Source: Lysobacterales bacterium (lineage in GTDB: Bacteria > Pseudomonadota > Gammaproteobacteria > Xanthomonadales > SZUA-36). From it: a stretch of 64,000 nt of DNA. The stretch covers positions 31,676 to 95,675 of the forward strand of contig JAKITK010000005.1 in assembly GCA_021648125.1 (NCBI GenBank), given 5' to 3'. A model generated the notes under the pieces. That model worked only from the letters and a program-made list of their open reading frames with translations, made no database searches and had not been told where the DNA came from. A program made the position numbers and the translations under genes. Shown one piece after another: positions 1 to 9,117 of this stretch; positions within the stretch are counted from its first letter, which is position 1, and every line of letters begins with the position of its first letter.

Positions 1-1
1 G

Positions 2-964
2 CAGATTGTCAGCGGTTCTCATGCTGTAATGATTGGCGAAATTGAAGATCGTCGTGGGGTTGGTGATGTCAGCCTTAATCCACAGACATTATTAAATCAT
101 CTACACTTGGATCGAACCCGGAAAACCGACTGGGAGCTTGCCTGTATTAGCGATGCCAACCGGATTGCAGCACGCGCACATAATACCGCCCGAGATGCAT
201 TTTTTTCCGGTGAGTCTGAATTTGAAATTGATATGCGCTATTGCCGTGCGGCAGGGTTGCAAGAACATGAAATGCCTTATGGCAGTATTGTCGCCATTAA
301 TGAGCACGCCTCGACATTACATTATCAGGGTAAAGATCGTGCAAGGTCCCGGCAGCGGAACGCCTTTTTGATTGATGCCGGGGCTACTTGCTATGGCTAT
401 GCAGCTGATATTACCCGTACTTACTGCACTGATTCCAGTTTGTTTGCCGACCTGCTCGCGGGTATGGATGCACTTGAGTTGCGCCTTGCAGAAGCCGCAG
501 TCAGCGGAGTTGATTACCGTCAGTTGCATCTGCGTACACATCATGAAATTGCCGAATTACTGGCCCATTTTGGAATTCTGAAAGTCACTGCAGAAGCCGC
601 CGTTGCCAAAGGTATCACCAGCACCTTTCTGCCACATGGTTTAGGTCACTACCTGGGTCTGCAAACCCACGATGTTGCCGGCTTGATTGATAACCAGGGT
701 GAGGACTTACCACGCCCGGACGGGCATCCGTTCTTGCGTTTAACCCGGGTTCTGGAAAGCTCTAATGTATTAACAATAGAGCCGGGACTGTATTTTATCG
801 ACAGTCTGTTGGCGAAACTGAAAGCCTCGGGAAATGCCGGAGCAGTGAACTGGGAACTAATAGATCAGCTCAGACCCTATGGCGGAATTCGTATTGAAGA
901 CAATATCGTAGTGGCCGAAAAAGACAGCCGGAACCTAACCCGGGAAGCATTCGCCAAGCTTTAA
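2..964 (+). CDS. pepQ: Xaa-Pro dipeptidase (5'-truncated by window edge)
   Basis: M24-family metallopeptidase that cleaves Xaa-Pro dipeptides in the cytoplasm. The reading frame is open from base 2, so the real start lies outside the window; the first ATG (29) is internal. About 320 residues are visible, against roughly 440 for PepQ. Counting from that ATG, all five dinuclear-metal ligands of the pita-bread fold are present: D116 (LIDAG), D127 (ADITRTY), H207 (HGLGHYLG), E251 (TIEPGLYF) and E290 (GIRIEDN). The gene ends just before a GTGGGCAT palindrome (982-999) that may act as a terminator. Prolidase rather than aminopeptidase P is chosen from the overall similarity and the GLGHYLG context. 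Confidence 0.9.
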   Translation, partial: QIVSGSHAVMIGEIEDRRGVGDVSLNPQTLLNHLHLDRTRKTDWELACISDANRIAARAHNTARDAFFSGESEFEIDMRYCRAAGLQEHEMPYGSIVAINEHASTLHYQGKDRARSRQRNAFLIDAGATCYGYAADITRTYCTDSSLFADLLAGMDALELRLAEAAVSGVDYRQLHLRTHHEIAELLAHFGILKVTAEAAVAKGITSTFLPHGLGHYLGLQTHDVAGLIDNQGEDLPRPDGHPFLRLTRVLESSNVLTIEPGLYFIDSLLAKLKASGNAGAVNWELIDQLRPYGGIRIEDNIVVAEKDSRNLTREAFAKL

Positions 965-981
965 TGCTTGTAGCGTGACGC

Positions 982-999
982 GTGGGCATAAATGCCCAC
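982..999. repeat. GTGGGCAT palindrome, dispersed repeat family 2, copy 1
   Basis: GTGGGCATAAATGCCCAC is an 8-bp perfect inverted repeat with an AA centre. It lies 17 bp past pepQ and between convergent genes. An equivalent palindrome in the other orientation is at 55173-55190, where the flanking ACGC is shared, and a degenerate copy is at 17134-17153. All three sit just past gene ends, which fits a REP-like repeat that also ends transcription; there is no T tract. Confidence 0.6.
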
Positions 1000-1050
1000 C
1001 CTTGTATGATCACCACACAGTCGCTGGACATTTGTTTCCATAGACTGTAT

Positions 1051-1680
1051 CTACAACAAGCCGATGGATTTTAGGGATGGGATGTCAATGGCTTCGGCCG
1101 AATCGTGGCTCCAAATGGTGCCCTGCATATCGAAGTAGAGCTGTTTTTCCTGATCAGCCAGAGCTTTTACTGCTTCCATAACCGCAGCTTCATGCAGCGT
1201 GGTGAAAATAAAGCGGTCAAGTTCGGCGGCATACGGGTCGCCAATAATTTCCCGCATTGCCTGATTGGCGGTGGTGAGGTCGGCCGGAAACATAAATTTC
1301 CCAGTTTGCAGGCGGTAATGGTCGGAAACCGATTGCAGCAGTGACAGCGAACAATAGGCATCGTCCATTAGGCCGATAACCCCCATATGGTCGGGGATAA
1401 CATCGTTGTCATTATCCCAATAGGAAATAACCGCCGCTAAAATACAGTTGATTTCTTTTTCGAGGCCTACATTTATAGCGGAGGTAATCGCAATTTTGAT
1501 CATATAAGGAACTTGCTCAATATAATCACAGATAAAACGGGCACCGGTTTCAAGGTCTTTTTTAGTAGGCTGTTGCTGCTGGCGCGCAGCTACCGCATCA
1601 AGCAGTTCCATCAAATCGCCTTTTACTGTGGCAAAGTCACAGCTTTCACGAATTTGTTTTTCTATGGCGTCTGTTTGCAT
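1051..1680 (-). CDS. DUF1232 (YkvA-like) domain protein
   Basis: 209-residue protein without a signal peptide. Around residues 85-110 the stretch DVIPDHMGVIGLMDDAY matches the DUF1232 core (D-x-IPD-x-x-P-x-x-G-x-x-DD), a short amphipathic segment found in YkvA-like proteins of unknown biochemical role. The rest is helical and acidic and I recognise no other domain. It converges on pepQ and is followed upstream by a divergent ZIP-like membrane gene; no operon partner is evident. Function unknown. Confidence 0.6.
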   Translation of the reverse strand: MQTDAIEKQIRESCDFATVKGDLMELLDAVAARQQQQPTKKDLETGARFICDYIEQVPYMIKIAITSAINVGLEKEINCILAAVISYWDNDNDVIPDHMGVIGLMDDAYCSLSLLQSVSDHYRLQTGKFMFPADLTTANQAMREIIGDPYAAELDRFIFTTLHEAAVMEAVKALADQEKQLYFDMQGTIWSHDSAEAIDIPSLKSIGLL

Positions 1681-1853
1681 GATGTTATAAGAAAGCCAGT
1701 ATAATTGGGATTATGGACCGTTTTTATTCTTTAACGAGTATTTTACACCTCTAGCTGGGATATTTCATACAGTATTCTGAGCGCAGAAATTACAAAGGCT
1801 TTGAAGATGCATCAGCAAAAACTGATAAGGCATAAGTTTACAGGAATAAAATT

Positions 1854-2468
1854 TTGCTAATCACACTGGCAGTGTTGATTATGTTGCTGGGTCCGCTGCT
1901 TTACTTGCGGGCGCAAAAAATTCCCGGCTGGGCGCATAAACTCGAACGCGGCCTTATTATTCTATTGTTAGTGATGGTGGCTTTTGTGCTGTTGCCGGAA
2001 GTATACAGAGAAGTAGGGGTTGCCGGACTAGCACTGGTAGTGGTTGGTATCGGTTTACCCAGTCTGCTGGAACACAGTCTGCACCGGCTGGCGCATACGA
2101 CGCATATCATTACCCTGGTAATTGCAACAGCGGGACTGGCTTTTCATTCCATGCTGGACGGTGCGGCGTTATCCCAGGCTTTGGCACAATCGGCGAATAC
2201 GGGCAATACCTTTGTTATGGCAGTGCTATTACACCGTTTGCTTGCGGGCATGGTGATTTGGTTGATTTTGCAACCTGTCAGCGGTAACCGGCTGGCATTT
2301 ATTATGATTTTGATCGTTGCAGTATCCGCGCTACCCGGCTATTTTCTGGCGCCGCAGTTGCTCGGTATGCATGAGGGCCAGGCTAGCGCTCTGTTTCAGG
2401 CACTGGTAGTCGGCACTATCATTCACGGTCTCATGCACCGTAGTCAGAAACACCAGCACTCGCATTAA
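1854..2468 (+). CDS. ZIP-like multi-pass membrane protein
   Basis: 204-residue very hydrophobic protein with about seven predicted membrane segments and a His-rich C-terminus (HRSQKHQHSH). It resembles ZIP metal transporters: HSMLDG around residue 99 corresponds to the HN-x-x-DG motif of ZIP helix 4, and LLHRLLAG around residue 126 stands where ZIP helix 5 has HE-x-PE. The second motif is degenerate (R instead of E), so metal transport is not certain. The start is TTG with AGGA about 8 bases upstream; no ATG fits. Its 3' side is a 329-bp spacer with a CCCGGC repeat. Confidence 0.55.
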   Translation: MLITLAVLIMLLGPLLYLRAQKIPGWAHKLERGLIILLLVMVAFVLLPEVYREVGVAGLALVVVGIGLPSLLEHSLHRLAHTTHIITLVIATAGLAFHSMLDGAALSQALAQSANTGNTFVMAVLLHRLLAGMVIWLILQPVSGNRLAFIMILIVAVSALPGYFLAPQLLGMHEGQASALFQALVVGTIIHGLMHRSQKHQHSH

Positions 2469-2797
2469 TTGCAGCCGGGATGGCCGAGAAATCAACCGTC
2501 TGTGTGAATAATTTTTAGCACCCACCGGAACAACGCCGTCGCCTGAATCGGTCCACCGATAAAATCATGGCCACGGATATTTGAGTGGTTGAGGGGTTTG
2601 AAATACCGCCTATGCGTTGTCTTCCCGGCCTTCGAGCCGGGATATCATTGGGAGCCGTGTTATTTAGATACCGGCTCGTTGCCCAGAGCTGTACCCCAGG
2701 GCAGGTCTTTTTTATCATCGTGGCTTCTGCACTGGGCAAATTACATCACCATAAGCGGCATAAGTCTTAGTGGTAGGTACTTCCTCTGGGCAATGTA
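2469..2797. other. Gene-free spacer with a REP-like hairpin
   Basis: No convincing gene in this stretch; the short open frames lack a ribosome site and recognisable content. It contains the CCCGGC repeat described at 2617-2653. Confidence 0.5.
2617..2653 (+). repeat. CCCGGC hairpin, dispersed repeat family 1, copy 1
   Basis: Begins TTGTCTTCCCGGC, then a short loop, then GAGCCGGGATATCATTGGGA. The hairpin arms are CCCGGC (2624-2629) and GCCGGG (2636-2641). Near-identical copies lie at 53324-53360 (same orientation) and 28732-28767 (opposite), with a looser one at 22590-22614. All are intergenic. Confidence 0.7.
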
Positions 2798-3757
2798 TTA
2801 TTCAAACCCACCGCTGAAAAGCGGGTCGTAATCAAAGTCATAAACCGGTGATAGACCAGTGCCAGCAATAACCCCTAATTCTGTATAGTCAGTGTAACCA
2901 GGAAATATATAGCCCAGGAAGCGGTTGTGCAGGCGTTTTAACATGATTTCACTGACCACATCACGGTAGTCTACAGTGGCATTAACATCTTGACCTTGGA
3001 GTAATTGATTGGGCAATAATCCAGGGAATTGACCGTGAAAGCCACCAACAACACTATCACCAATGATAAACATTGGGTTGCCATAACCATGATCGGTGCT
3101 ATTAGCACTATTTTGGTAAGCTCTTCTACCAAATTCACTTTGTACTATTATGGTGAATTTGCCTGCGTGGGTGGCACTCAGGTCTTGATAGAGAGCATTT
3201 AATCCTTCCGACAGGGCAAGGGTCAAATTGGCAAATAGTCCAGTATCGCCAGTGCCCTGGTTGGTATGCGTGTCCCAACCACCAGTAGCTACATAGGCAA
3301 CCTCCAGTCCGATATTTTCTTTGCGAAGCTGTGCGACAGCTTTTAGTTGATTACCAAAATTTCCAGTCGGATAAACTGCAGAATTTCCAGGTATGTAGCT
3401 ATCCCAGTCTATAGCCTGAACTACTGTTGAGGCGAGTAATGTTTGGTTAGCCACTACTTTTTCAGTAGTGTTTGGGTTCTGGTTTAACTCTCCAAGCATC
3501 ATTTGCATTTCACCTTCCCAGGCCCAAAAACCTAGACCCAGGCTGAAATTATTTGGATTATTCATCACCAGCGCAGATGGATCACCTAAAATTGCAGTGG
3601 TAGTGTTATATGAGGGTACAAATACAGGAATCAATGCGTTGGCAGGCCTGTTTAACGATGAGTTCTGATATCTGGTTATTAGCAATGTATTATTATAGTA
3701 AGCACCAATTCCCAGCATGTGTGTTTCTATCTGGGGATTGGAGCCACCTGAACTCAC
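2798..3757 (-). pseudogene. DUF1501 family protein, N-terminally truncated
   Basis: 319 residues match the C-terminal two thirds of DUF1501 proteins, periplasmic AlkP-superfamily-like proteins of unknown substrate: GGWDTHTNQGTGDTG, IVQSEFGRRAYQNS and DHGYGNPMFIIGD are family hallmarks. Full members are about 420-450 residues and start with a Tat signal, which is missing; the only start is GTG at 3757 with an in-frame TAG four codons upstream and no ribosome site. The first residues (SNPQIETHML) come from a dispersed repeat rather than the family. Most likely a remnant cut by rearrangement. Confidence 0.7.
3721..3741 (-). repeat. CCAATCCCCAGATAG element, copy 1
   Basis: The 21 bases here are, on the minus strand, identical to 23763-23783, and 18 of 21 match 23897-23917 on the minus strand. 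This copy forms the 5' end of the truncated DUF1501 frame (peptide NPQIET). Confidence 0.7.
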
Positions 3758-3858
3758 ATCATCATGTGTCTATTCAGACCATGCGTTGTATGGTCTTCGC
3801 ACTTGAATCTGAATGTTTTTCTTCTCAAACTGTCTTGTCCAAAATAAACCAGGATCCC

Positions 3859-3948
3859 TTAGTTTTTAGATGCCATTTCTCGTAATTCCCGCCTGAGTAT
3901 CTTGCCTACATTGGTTTTTGGTAATTCCTCGAAGAACTCGACTTGGTA
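3859..3948 (-). pseudogene. C-terminal fragment of a long-chain fatty-acyl-CoA ligase
   Basis: The minus strand encodes 29 residues and a stop that match only the end of FadD-type AMP-forming ligases: FFEELPKTNVGKILRREL followed by REMASKN. This is the catalytic-lysine A10 motif and tail. Nothing upstream on that strand continues the ligase; at about 3945 the sequence changes into an unrelated CBS-domain gene on the plus strand. It is a remnant, not a gene. Confidence 0.85.
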
Positions 3949-4233
3949 GGCTTGATCTCCCACCGAACCTTATTGCGCTTGCTGGCTCAGGGGAAACTAT
4001 CACCGGAGAATAAAACCCCGGTTGAGTCGGTTATGCAAACCGAGATTCATACAGTTTCACCCGATACCAAAACCGTACAGGCAATTGGCACCATGCGGGA
4101 TAATAATATCGCCTGCCTGCCAGTTGTTGAAGATGGCAAGCTGGTGGGTTTGTTAACTGAGCATGATTTGATTGTGGTAGCTTCAAGATTGTTGGAAGAG
4201 AGTTTGCTGTCAGCCTCGGAAGAGGCTCCCTAA
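3943..4233 (+). pseudogene. C-terminal CBS-domain fragment
   Basis: 96 residues: VGLISHRTLLRLLAQG (end of a first CBS motif), then a complete second CBS motif (PVESVMQTEIHTVSPDT, CLPVVEDGKLVGLLTEHDL). The arrangement resembles the CBS tail of the glutamate-cysteine ligase/CBS proteins of Gammaproteobacteria, but the catalytic part is absent. The left edge abuts the ligase fragment at about 3945, head to head. No start signal is evident, so it is probably not expressed. Its stop overlaps the stop of the convergent ATPase gene. Confidence 0.7.
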
Positions 4234-5372
4234 AGCTCCATTTCTAAAACATCCATCAAGTTATAAGCCCAGATATCTGCTTTTATTGGGAATGCTTGAT
4301 CAATTTGTGCAATAACCAGTACTTTATCAGGGTTGATGACTTTTAAAGCCTCAAAAAAACCTTTGCCAAGGGATGGTGCTGCTGATGACTTTATTTCTAT
4401 TGCGATTGTTTTATTGCCTTTTTGTAGGATCAGATCAATTTCAGCACCTCCTGATGAGCGATAAAAGCGTGCTTCAAATCTTGGGAATTTTTCCAACACG
4501 CTGGCAATAACAAAGGCTTCGTAGGAGTTTCCTAAGGCGGGGTGTCCAAGCAGATCATTGTATGTTTCGATACCAAGTAGACAGTGAATAAGTCCAGTGT
4601 CCCTAATATATATTTTTGGTGATTTTATTAATCTTTTTTTGGTGTTGCTGTAAAAAGGTGGTAACTGTCTAATAACAAATGTGCCCTCCAGAATATCCAG
4701 ATAGTTTTTAATTGTCGGTACACTCACCCCCATAGAGGATGCAAGTTTTGATGCATTTAAAAGTGAGCCGTTTAGGTGAGCCAGCATGGTCCAGAATCGT
4801 CTCAGTGTTGCTGCAGGAATACCAATACCGAGTGCAGGGATATCTCTTTCAAGAAAAGTCCTTATATAATTAACTCTCCAGTCGAAGCTCATATCATCAT
4901 CAAGTTGATAACTGATAGGATAACCACCTCTCAGCCACAAATTGCTTAACTCTTTAACCTCGCTTGCCACAAAAGGGTTGATTTCTATATATGAAATCCT
5001 GCCAGCTAGTGATTCGGAGCTTTGTCTTATCAGGTCTCTTGATGCTGACCCAAGCAAAAGTAACTGTCCTGGGCGATTGTTTTGGTCCAGATAAGTTCTA
5101 AATATCTGAAATATTTCTGGATATCGTTGAACCTCATCAATACAGATTAGTAGCTCTCTATTTGCTTCAAGAAACGCCAATGGGTCTTGCAGCTTGGCAA
5201 AGTCTCGTGGATCCTCAAGATCAAGGTATAGTGAAGCTGGAATGACACCAAGAATTCTTTTTGCGAGTGTAGACTTCCCCACTTGCCTGGCACCTAAAAG
5301 GACAACACAGGGAAAAGTATCCAAATGCTTGCTAATAAGTGCTTCTTTTAACCTAGTCTTGTAAGTCTGCAT
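4230..5372 (-). CDS. AAA+ ATPase with DUF4143 domain
   Basis: 380-residue protein of the ATPase/DUF4143 family, common in bacterial accessory DNA and without an established biochemical function. Walker A GARQVGKST is at residues 27-35 and Walker B ELLICIDEVQ at 73-82; the C-terminal half carries DUF4143 with a PD-(D/E)XK-like stretch (AEIDLILQ...IAIEIKSS, about residues 308-330). Length is typical and the gene looks intact. It is AT-richer than nearby core genes and lies between a pile of gene fragments and a toxin-antitoxin locus, suggesting acquisition by transfer. Confidence 0.85.
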   Translation of the reverse strand: MQTYKTRLKEALISKHLDTFPCVVLLGARQVGKSTLAKRILGVIPASLYLDLEDPRDFAKLQDPLAFLEANRELLICIDEVQRYPEIFQIFRTYLDQNNRPGQLLLLGSASRDLIRQSSESLAGRISYIEINPFVASEVKELSNLWLRGGYPISYQLDDDMSFDWRVNYIRTFLERDIPALGIGIPAATLRRFWTMLAHLNGSLLNASKLASSMGVSVPTIKNYLDILEGTFVIRQLPPFYSNTKKRLIKSPKIYIRDTGLIHCLLGIETYNDLLGHPALGNSYEAFVIASVLEKFPRFEARFYRSSGGAEIDLILQKGNKTIAIEIKSSAAPSLGKGFFEALKVINPDKVLVIAQIDQAFPIKADIWAYNLMDVLEMEL

Positions 5373-5475
5373 ATTTAAAGTATAGGTTTAAATATACATG
5401 GTTGTCAATTTCTAGCAGCTTTACCGAGAACCACAAACTTGATAACGATAAGGGGATTGGGGGGTGTAGTTATTA

Positions 5476-5503
5476 TTGACAAGTAATATATTTTGCTTAT
5501 AAT
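5476..5503 (+). promoter_or_regulatory. Sigma-70 promoter of vapB
   Basis: Perfect consensus boxes: TTGACA at 5476-5481 and TATAAT at 5498-5503, separated by 16 bp. The antitoxin ATG is 34 bp past the -10 box. One of the clearest promoters in the window. Confidence 0.8.
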
Positions 5504-5521
5504 GCAAATATAGCAAATATA
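5504..5521 (+). promoter_or_regulatory. Tandem 9-bp repeat, likely antitoxin operator
   Basis: GCAAATATA occurs twice back to back (5504-5512 and 5513-5521), directly after the -10 box and covering the expected transcription start. Ribbon-helix-helix antitoxins bind short repeated half-sites at their own promoters, so autorepression by the VapB-like protein is inferred. Confidence 0.55.
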
Positions 5522-5536
5522 TTCTAAGGATGAAAT

Positions 5537-5761
5537 ATGGCGCAATTACATTTCTATATCCCCGACGCTGTCGCCGAAAAAATAAAGAATAAGGCTGAAA
5601 AAGCACACTTATCAGTTTCTAAATATATGGCTGAGCTAGCCATGAGAGAGGTTGAGAATGAATGGCCTGAAGGTTATTTTGAGCTTTTCGGACAATGGCA
5701 AGGCGGTACATTAGAGCGCCCAGAGCAATTGCCGCTTGAACAGCGAGAAGCGTTTAACTAA
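5537..5761 (+). CDS. VapB-like ribbon-helix-helix antitoxin
   Basis: 74 residues; an N-terminal ribbon-helix-helix (LHFYIPDAVAEKIKNKAEKA, then SVSKYMAELA) for DNA binding and an acidic Pro-rich tail (LERPEQLPLEQREAFN) that would wrap the toxin. AAGGA precedes the ATG by 8 bases. It should neutralise the PIN toxin at 5974. Such pairs normally overlap or touch; here a 215-bp inverted-repeat element begins at the stop codon and separates them. Confidence 0.8.
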   Translation: MAQLHFYIPDAVAEKIKNKAEKAHLSVSKYMAELAMREVENEWPEGYFELFGQWQGGTLERPEQLPLEQREAFN

Positions 5762-5973
5762 GGAGACTCTGATCTATTCGTGAATGAGCATCTTGAGCCT
5801 ATAATTTCCAATAGCTCGATAATTGCTCCTGCATTATCCTACTACCGTCCATCCATGGACATATGCGTTGGCAAGCACTAGCAATAGCGTTGCTATTACA
5901 AGCACTTACCGCCTTGCTCTTAAAAATTATAAATCTCAATCTGCTTCACTCAGAATAAATCAGAGGCTCCTTA
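5759..5973. mobile_element. MITE-like element between antitoxin and toxin
   Basis: The ends are inverted repeats matching at 14 of 15 positions: TAAGGAGACTCTGAT (5759-5773) and, on the other strand, TAAGGAGCCTCTGAT (5973-5959). Weaker mirror similarity continues inward for about 35 bp (TATTC, TTGAG, TATAATTT on both arms). The centre has smaller hairpins: GTCCAT/ATGGAC and AATAGC-GTT-GCTATT. There is no coding frame. The left arm includes the vapB stop codon and an AAGGAG ribosome-site-like sequence. No target duplication could be recognised, so mobility is inferred only from structure. Confidence 0.55.
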
Positions 5974-6372
5974 ATGTTCTTACTTGATACCAATGTTTGT
6001 ATTAACCTGCTGAATGATAGCCATACTCAAATTCTGGTTCATTTTAGAGAGGCTTCTCCATCTCAAATAGTGCTGTGTAGCGTGGTAAAAGCAGAGCTAA
6101 TTTATGGAGCAAGGCACAGTGCAAAGGTGGAAGAAAACCTGCAATTACTCAATCACTTTTTTGCCCCGTTAAACAGTTTACCATTCGATGACAGAGCTGC
6201 TGAAGAGTATGGTGTTATAAGAGCAGACTTGAGCCGGCAAGGTAAAGTAATTGGGCCGAATGATTTGTTAATAGCATCAATAGCAAAAGCTTATGATGTT
6301 GTGCTTGTCACACATAACATTAAAGAGTTTTCACGCATTACCGGGTTAAGGCTAGTTGATTGGCAAGCGTAA
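5974..6372 (+). CDS. vapC: VapC-like PIN-domain toxin ribonuclease
   Basis: 132-residue PIN-domain endoribonuclease; VapC toxins cut specific tRNAs or rRNA and are held inactive by VapB. The acidic metal site is intact: D5 (LLDTN), E41 (AELIYG), D97 (GPNDLLIA) and E118 in THNIKEF, where many VapC have Asp. The start is ATG at the inner edge of the inverted-repeat element, with AGAGG about 8 bases upstream. The gene is full length, so separation from the antitoxin has not destroyed it. A large hairpin (6380-6431) follows. Confidence 0.85.
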   Translation: MFLLDTNVCINLLNDSHTQILVHFREASPSQIVLCSVVKAELIYGARHSAKVEENLQLLNHFFAPLNSLPFDDRAAEEYGVIRADLSRQGKVIGPNDLLIASIAKAYDVVLVTHNIKEFSRITGLRLVDWQA

Positions 6373-6379
6373 GCCTTTT

Positions 6380-6431
6380 CTACCCCGGTAGCTTGCGCCG
6401 AGAGTTTCTCGCGCAAGCAACCAAGGGGTAG
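6380..6431. terminator. Large hairpin between convergent vapC and acnA
   Basis: A 52-nt near-perfect stem: CTACCCC (6380-6386) with GGGGTAG (6425-6431), GCTTGCGC (6391-6398) with GCGCAAGC (6411-6418), and GAGA with TCTC at the tip. It fills the space between two converging genes and could stop transcription both ways, although no T run follows. An integron attC site was considered, but no core site GTTRRRY is present. Confidence 0.55.
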
Positions 6432-6444
6432 TTTCCAGCTAGCC

Positions 6445-9117
6445 TTATTGGTTTACAAGTTGCCTCAATACATAATTCAAAATACCACCATGCCGGTAAT
6501 ATTCGGCTTCTTTTGGTGTATCAATACGAACCTTAGCCTGAAAAACCGTCTCGCTACCATCTGTAGCGGTGGCAGTCACTGTTACTTCGCTGGCATTGCC
6601 ATTATCCAGACCCGTGATATCAAAGCTCTCGGTACCATCAAGGCCCAGTGAGGTGGTGCTATCGCCCGGCAGGAAGTTCAACGGCAATACGCCCATACCA
6701 ATGAGGTTGGAACGATGGATGCGCTCGAAGCTTTCAGTAAGCACTGCTTTAATGCCCAGTAAGGTGGTGCCTTTAGCAGCCCAGTCACGGGAAGAACCCG
6801 TGCCATATTCTTTACCCGCGAGCACTACCAACGGGGTGTTGCTTTGCTGGTACTTCATTGCCGCATCGTATAAAGGCATAACTTCATTATCGGGCCAGTA
6901 AGTAGTCCAGCCGCCTTCGGTGCCAGGAGCAATTAGATTCCGCAGGCGAACATTGGCGAAAGTTCCGCGCATCATAACTTCATGGTTGCCACGGCGGGAG
7001 CCATAAGAGTTAAATTGCGCCTTGTCGATACCATGCTCAATTAGATATTTAGCAGCGGGTGAATCAGCAGCAATAGCCCCAGCAGGGGAGATATGATCGG
7101 TGGTAATAGAATCGCCTAGCAGGGCAACACAGCGTGCGCCGTGGATATCAGTTACCGCTTCAGGCTCGGCACCCATGCCCTGGAAGTAGGGCGGGTTGCG
7201 AATATAGGTTGAATCATCTGCCCAGGTGAACATTTCGCCTTCTGGGGATTGCATTGACTGCCAGGTTTCATCGCCCTCGAAAACACCGGCATAGCTATCG
7301 CGGAACATTTGCGGGTTAATATTGGCAGCGACACATTCTTGAATCTCATGACTGCTGGGCCAAATATCGCGCAAGTAAACCGGCTGTCCATCGGTATCAT
7401 GACCCAGCGGGTCATTGATTAAATCGGTGTTTAAAGTTCCCGCAATTGCATAGGCAACTACCAGCGGTGGTGAAGCCAGGTAATTCATCTGGATATCAGC
7501 GTGAATACGGCCTTCGAAATTACGATTGCCGGAAAGTACCGAACAAGCGACTAAATCATTTTCCCGGATTGCCTCACCTACAGGGCCGGGTAATGGGCCG
7601 GTGTTACCAATACAAGTGGTACAGCCATAACCAACCACATCAAAGCCAAGTTTTTCCAGATCATCCAGTAAACCCGCGTGTTGCAGATACTCGGTAACCA
7701 CCCGCGAACCAGGTGCCAGCGAGGTTTTAACCCAAGGTTTTACTTGCAAACCACGGGCAGCAGCATTACGAGCCATTAAACCAGCACCCAGCATTACCGC
7801 CGGATTGGAGGTATTGGTACAACTGGTAATAGCAGCTACCACTACCGCACCATCGGTTAGCTCAAAGGATTGTTCTTTGTAGTTAACTACAGGGGTAGGG
7901 GTAGCATCGCTACGGTCTGCAATCAACGGTTGCATATCGCGCAAATAATCGTGTTGGGCTTCACTTAGCAGCACTCTATCTTGGGGGCGTTTAGGGCCAG
8001 CCATTGAGGGTACTATCGTGTTCATATCCAGTTCCAGCGTGTCGCTGTACTCGGCATTAACTGAGTCAACGGTATGGAACATACCCTGAGCGCGGGCATA
8101 AGCTTCTACCAGGGCTATTTGGTCTTCATCACGGCCAGATAAGCGCAGGTAGTTTAGACTTTCCTGATCAATCGGGAAAATACCACAGGTCGCGCCATAT
8201 TCTGGCGCCATATTAGCAATAGTTGCACGATCAGCCAGTGGCAGGTGTTGCAGGCCATCACCAAAGAACTCAACAAATTTTCCAACTACACCAAGCTCGC
8301 GTAACATTTGTACGATAGTTAATACCAAATCAGTCGCCGTTGCGCCTTCTGGTAATTTACCCGTGAGTTTGAAGCCTACAACTTGTGGAATCAGCATGGA
8401 AATCGCTTGCCCCAGCATGGCAGCTTCAGCTTCAATTCCGCCTACACCCCAGCCAAGTACGCCAATGCCGTTAATCATAGTAGTATGCGAATCGGTACCG
8501 ACTACGGTATCTGGATAAGCCACAGTAACGCCATCTTTTTCAGTGGCAAATACTACCCGCGCCAAGTACTCCAGGTTAACTTGATGGACTATGCCGTTAC
8601 CCGGAGGAACAACACTAAAATTAGAAAACGCATTTTGCCCCCAACGCAAGAAGCCATAGCGTTCCCGGTTGCGTTCATACTCCATTTTGGTATTGGCCTC
8701 AAGCGCCGAGGCACTACCGTAATAATCCACCTGTATAGAGTGATCAATAACCAGCTCTGCCGGTGACAAGGGATTAATCTTATTCGGATCACCGCCCAGG
8801 TCACGCATCGCATCACGCATCGCCGCCAGGTCAACAACCGCTGGTACGCCGGTGAAATCCTGTAACACCACCCGCGAAGGAGTAAACGCAATCTCGGTAG
8901 TAGGCTCAGCCTTTGCATCCCAATTTAATAAAGCCTCGATATCATCCTTGGTAACATCAACCCCGTTTTCATTGCGGAGCAGGTTTTCCAGCAGAATTTT
9001 TAAGGCAAATGGCAAACGCTTGATATCGCCAATGCCCTCAAGTGCCGGCAGGCTGAAATAATCCATCTCGCGTCCATTGATGTTCAGTTTGCTACGGGTA
9101 GAAAAAGAATTGGCCAT
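6445..9117 (-). CDS. acnA: Aconitate hydratase A
   Basis: 890-residue AcnA/IRP-type aconitase that isomerises citrate to isocitrate in the TCA cycle. The three cysteines of the [4Fe-4S] cluster are visible: C433 ([10 protein letters not shown]), C499 and C502 ([13 protein letters not shown]). The swivel domain near the C-terminus has the expected [16 protein letters not shown]. Length equals E. coli AcnA (891). The ATG at 9117 is preceded by AGGAG at a good distance. It is a lone gene; its 3' end converges on the toxin gene across a strong hairpin. Confidence 0.97.
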   Translation of the reverse strand: MANSFSTRSKLNINGREMDYFSLPALEGIGDIKRLPFALKILLENLLRNENGVDVTKDDIEALLNWDAKAEPTTEIAFTPSRVVLQDFTGVPAVVDLAAMRDAMRDLGGDPNKINPLSPAELVIDHSIQVDYYGSASALEANTKMEYERNRERYGFLRWGQNAFSNFSVVPPGNGIVHQVNLEYLARVVFATEKDGVTVAYPDTVVGTDSHTTMINGIGVLGWGVGGIEAEAAMLGQAISMLIPQVVGFKLTGKLPEGATATDLVLTIVQMLRELGVVGKFVEFFGDGLQHLPLADRATIANMAPEYGATCGIFPIDQESLNYLRLSGRDEDQIALVEAYARAQGMFHTVDSVNAEYSDTLELDMNTIVPSMAGPKRPQDRVLLSEAQHDYLRDMQPLIADRSDATPTPVVNYKEQSFELTDGAVVVAAITSCTNTSNPAVMLGAGLMARNAAARGLQVKPWVKTSLAPGSRVVTEYLQHAGLLDDLEKLGFDVVGYGCTTCIGNTGPLPGPVGEAIRENDLVACSVLSGNRNFEGRIHADIQMNYLASPPLVVAYAIAGTLNTDLINDPLGHDTDGQPVYLRDIWPSSHEIQECVAANINPQMFRDSYAGVFEGDETWQSMQSPEGEMFTWADDSTYIRNPPYFQGMGAEPEAVTDIHGARCVALLGDSITTDHISPAGAIAADSPAAKYLIEHGIDKAQFNSYGSRRGNHEVMMRGTFANVRLRNLIAPGTEGGWTTYWPDNEVMPLYDAAMKYQQSNTPLVVLAGKEYGTGSSRDWAAKGTTLLGIKAVLTESFERIHRSNLIGMGVLPLNFLPGDSTTSLGLDGTESFDITGLDNGNASEVTVTATATDGSETVFQAKVRIDTPKEAEYYRHGGILNYVLRQLVNQ

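Noticed and set aside
6380..6431. Integron attC site after the toxin gene
   Set aside because: The hairpin is strong, but there is no GTTRRRY core site with matching inverse core; no integrase is in the window.
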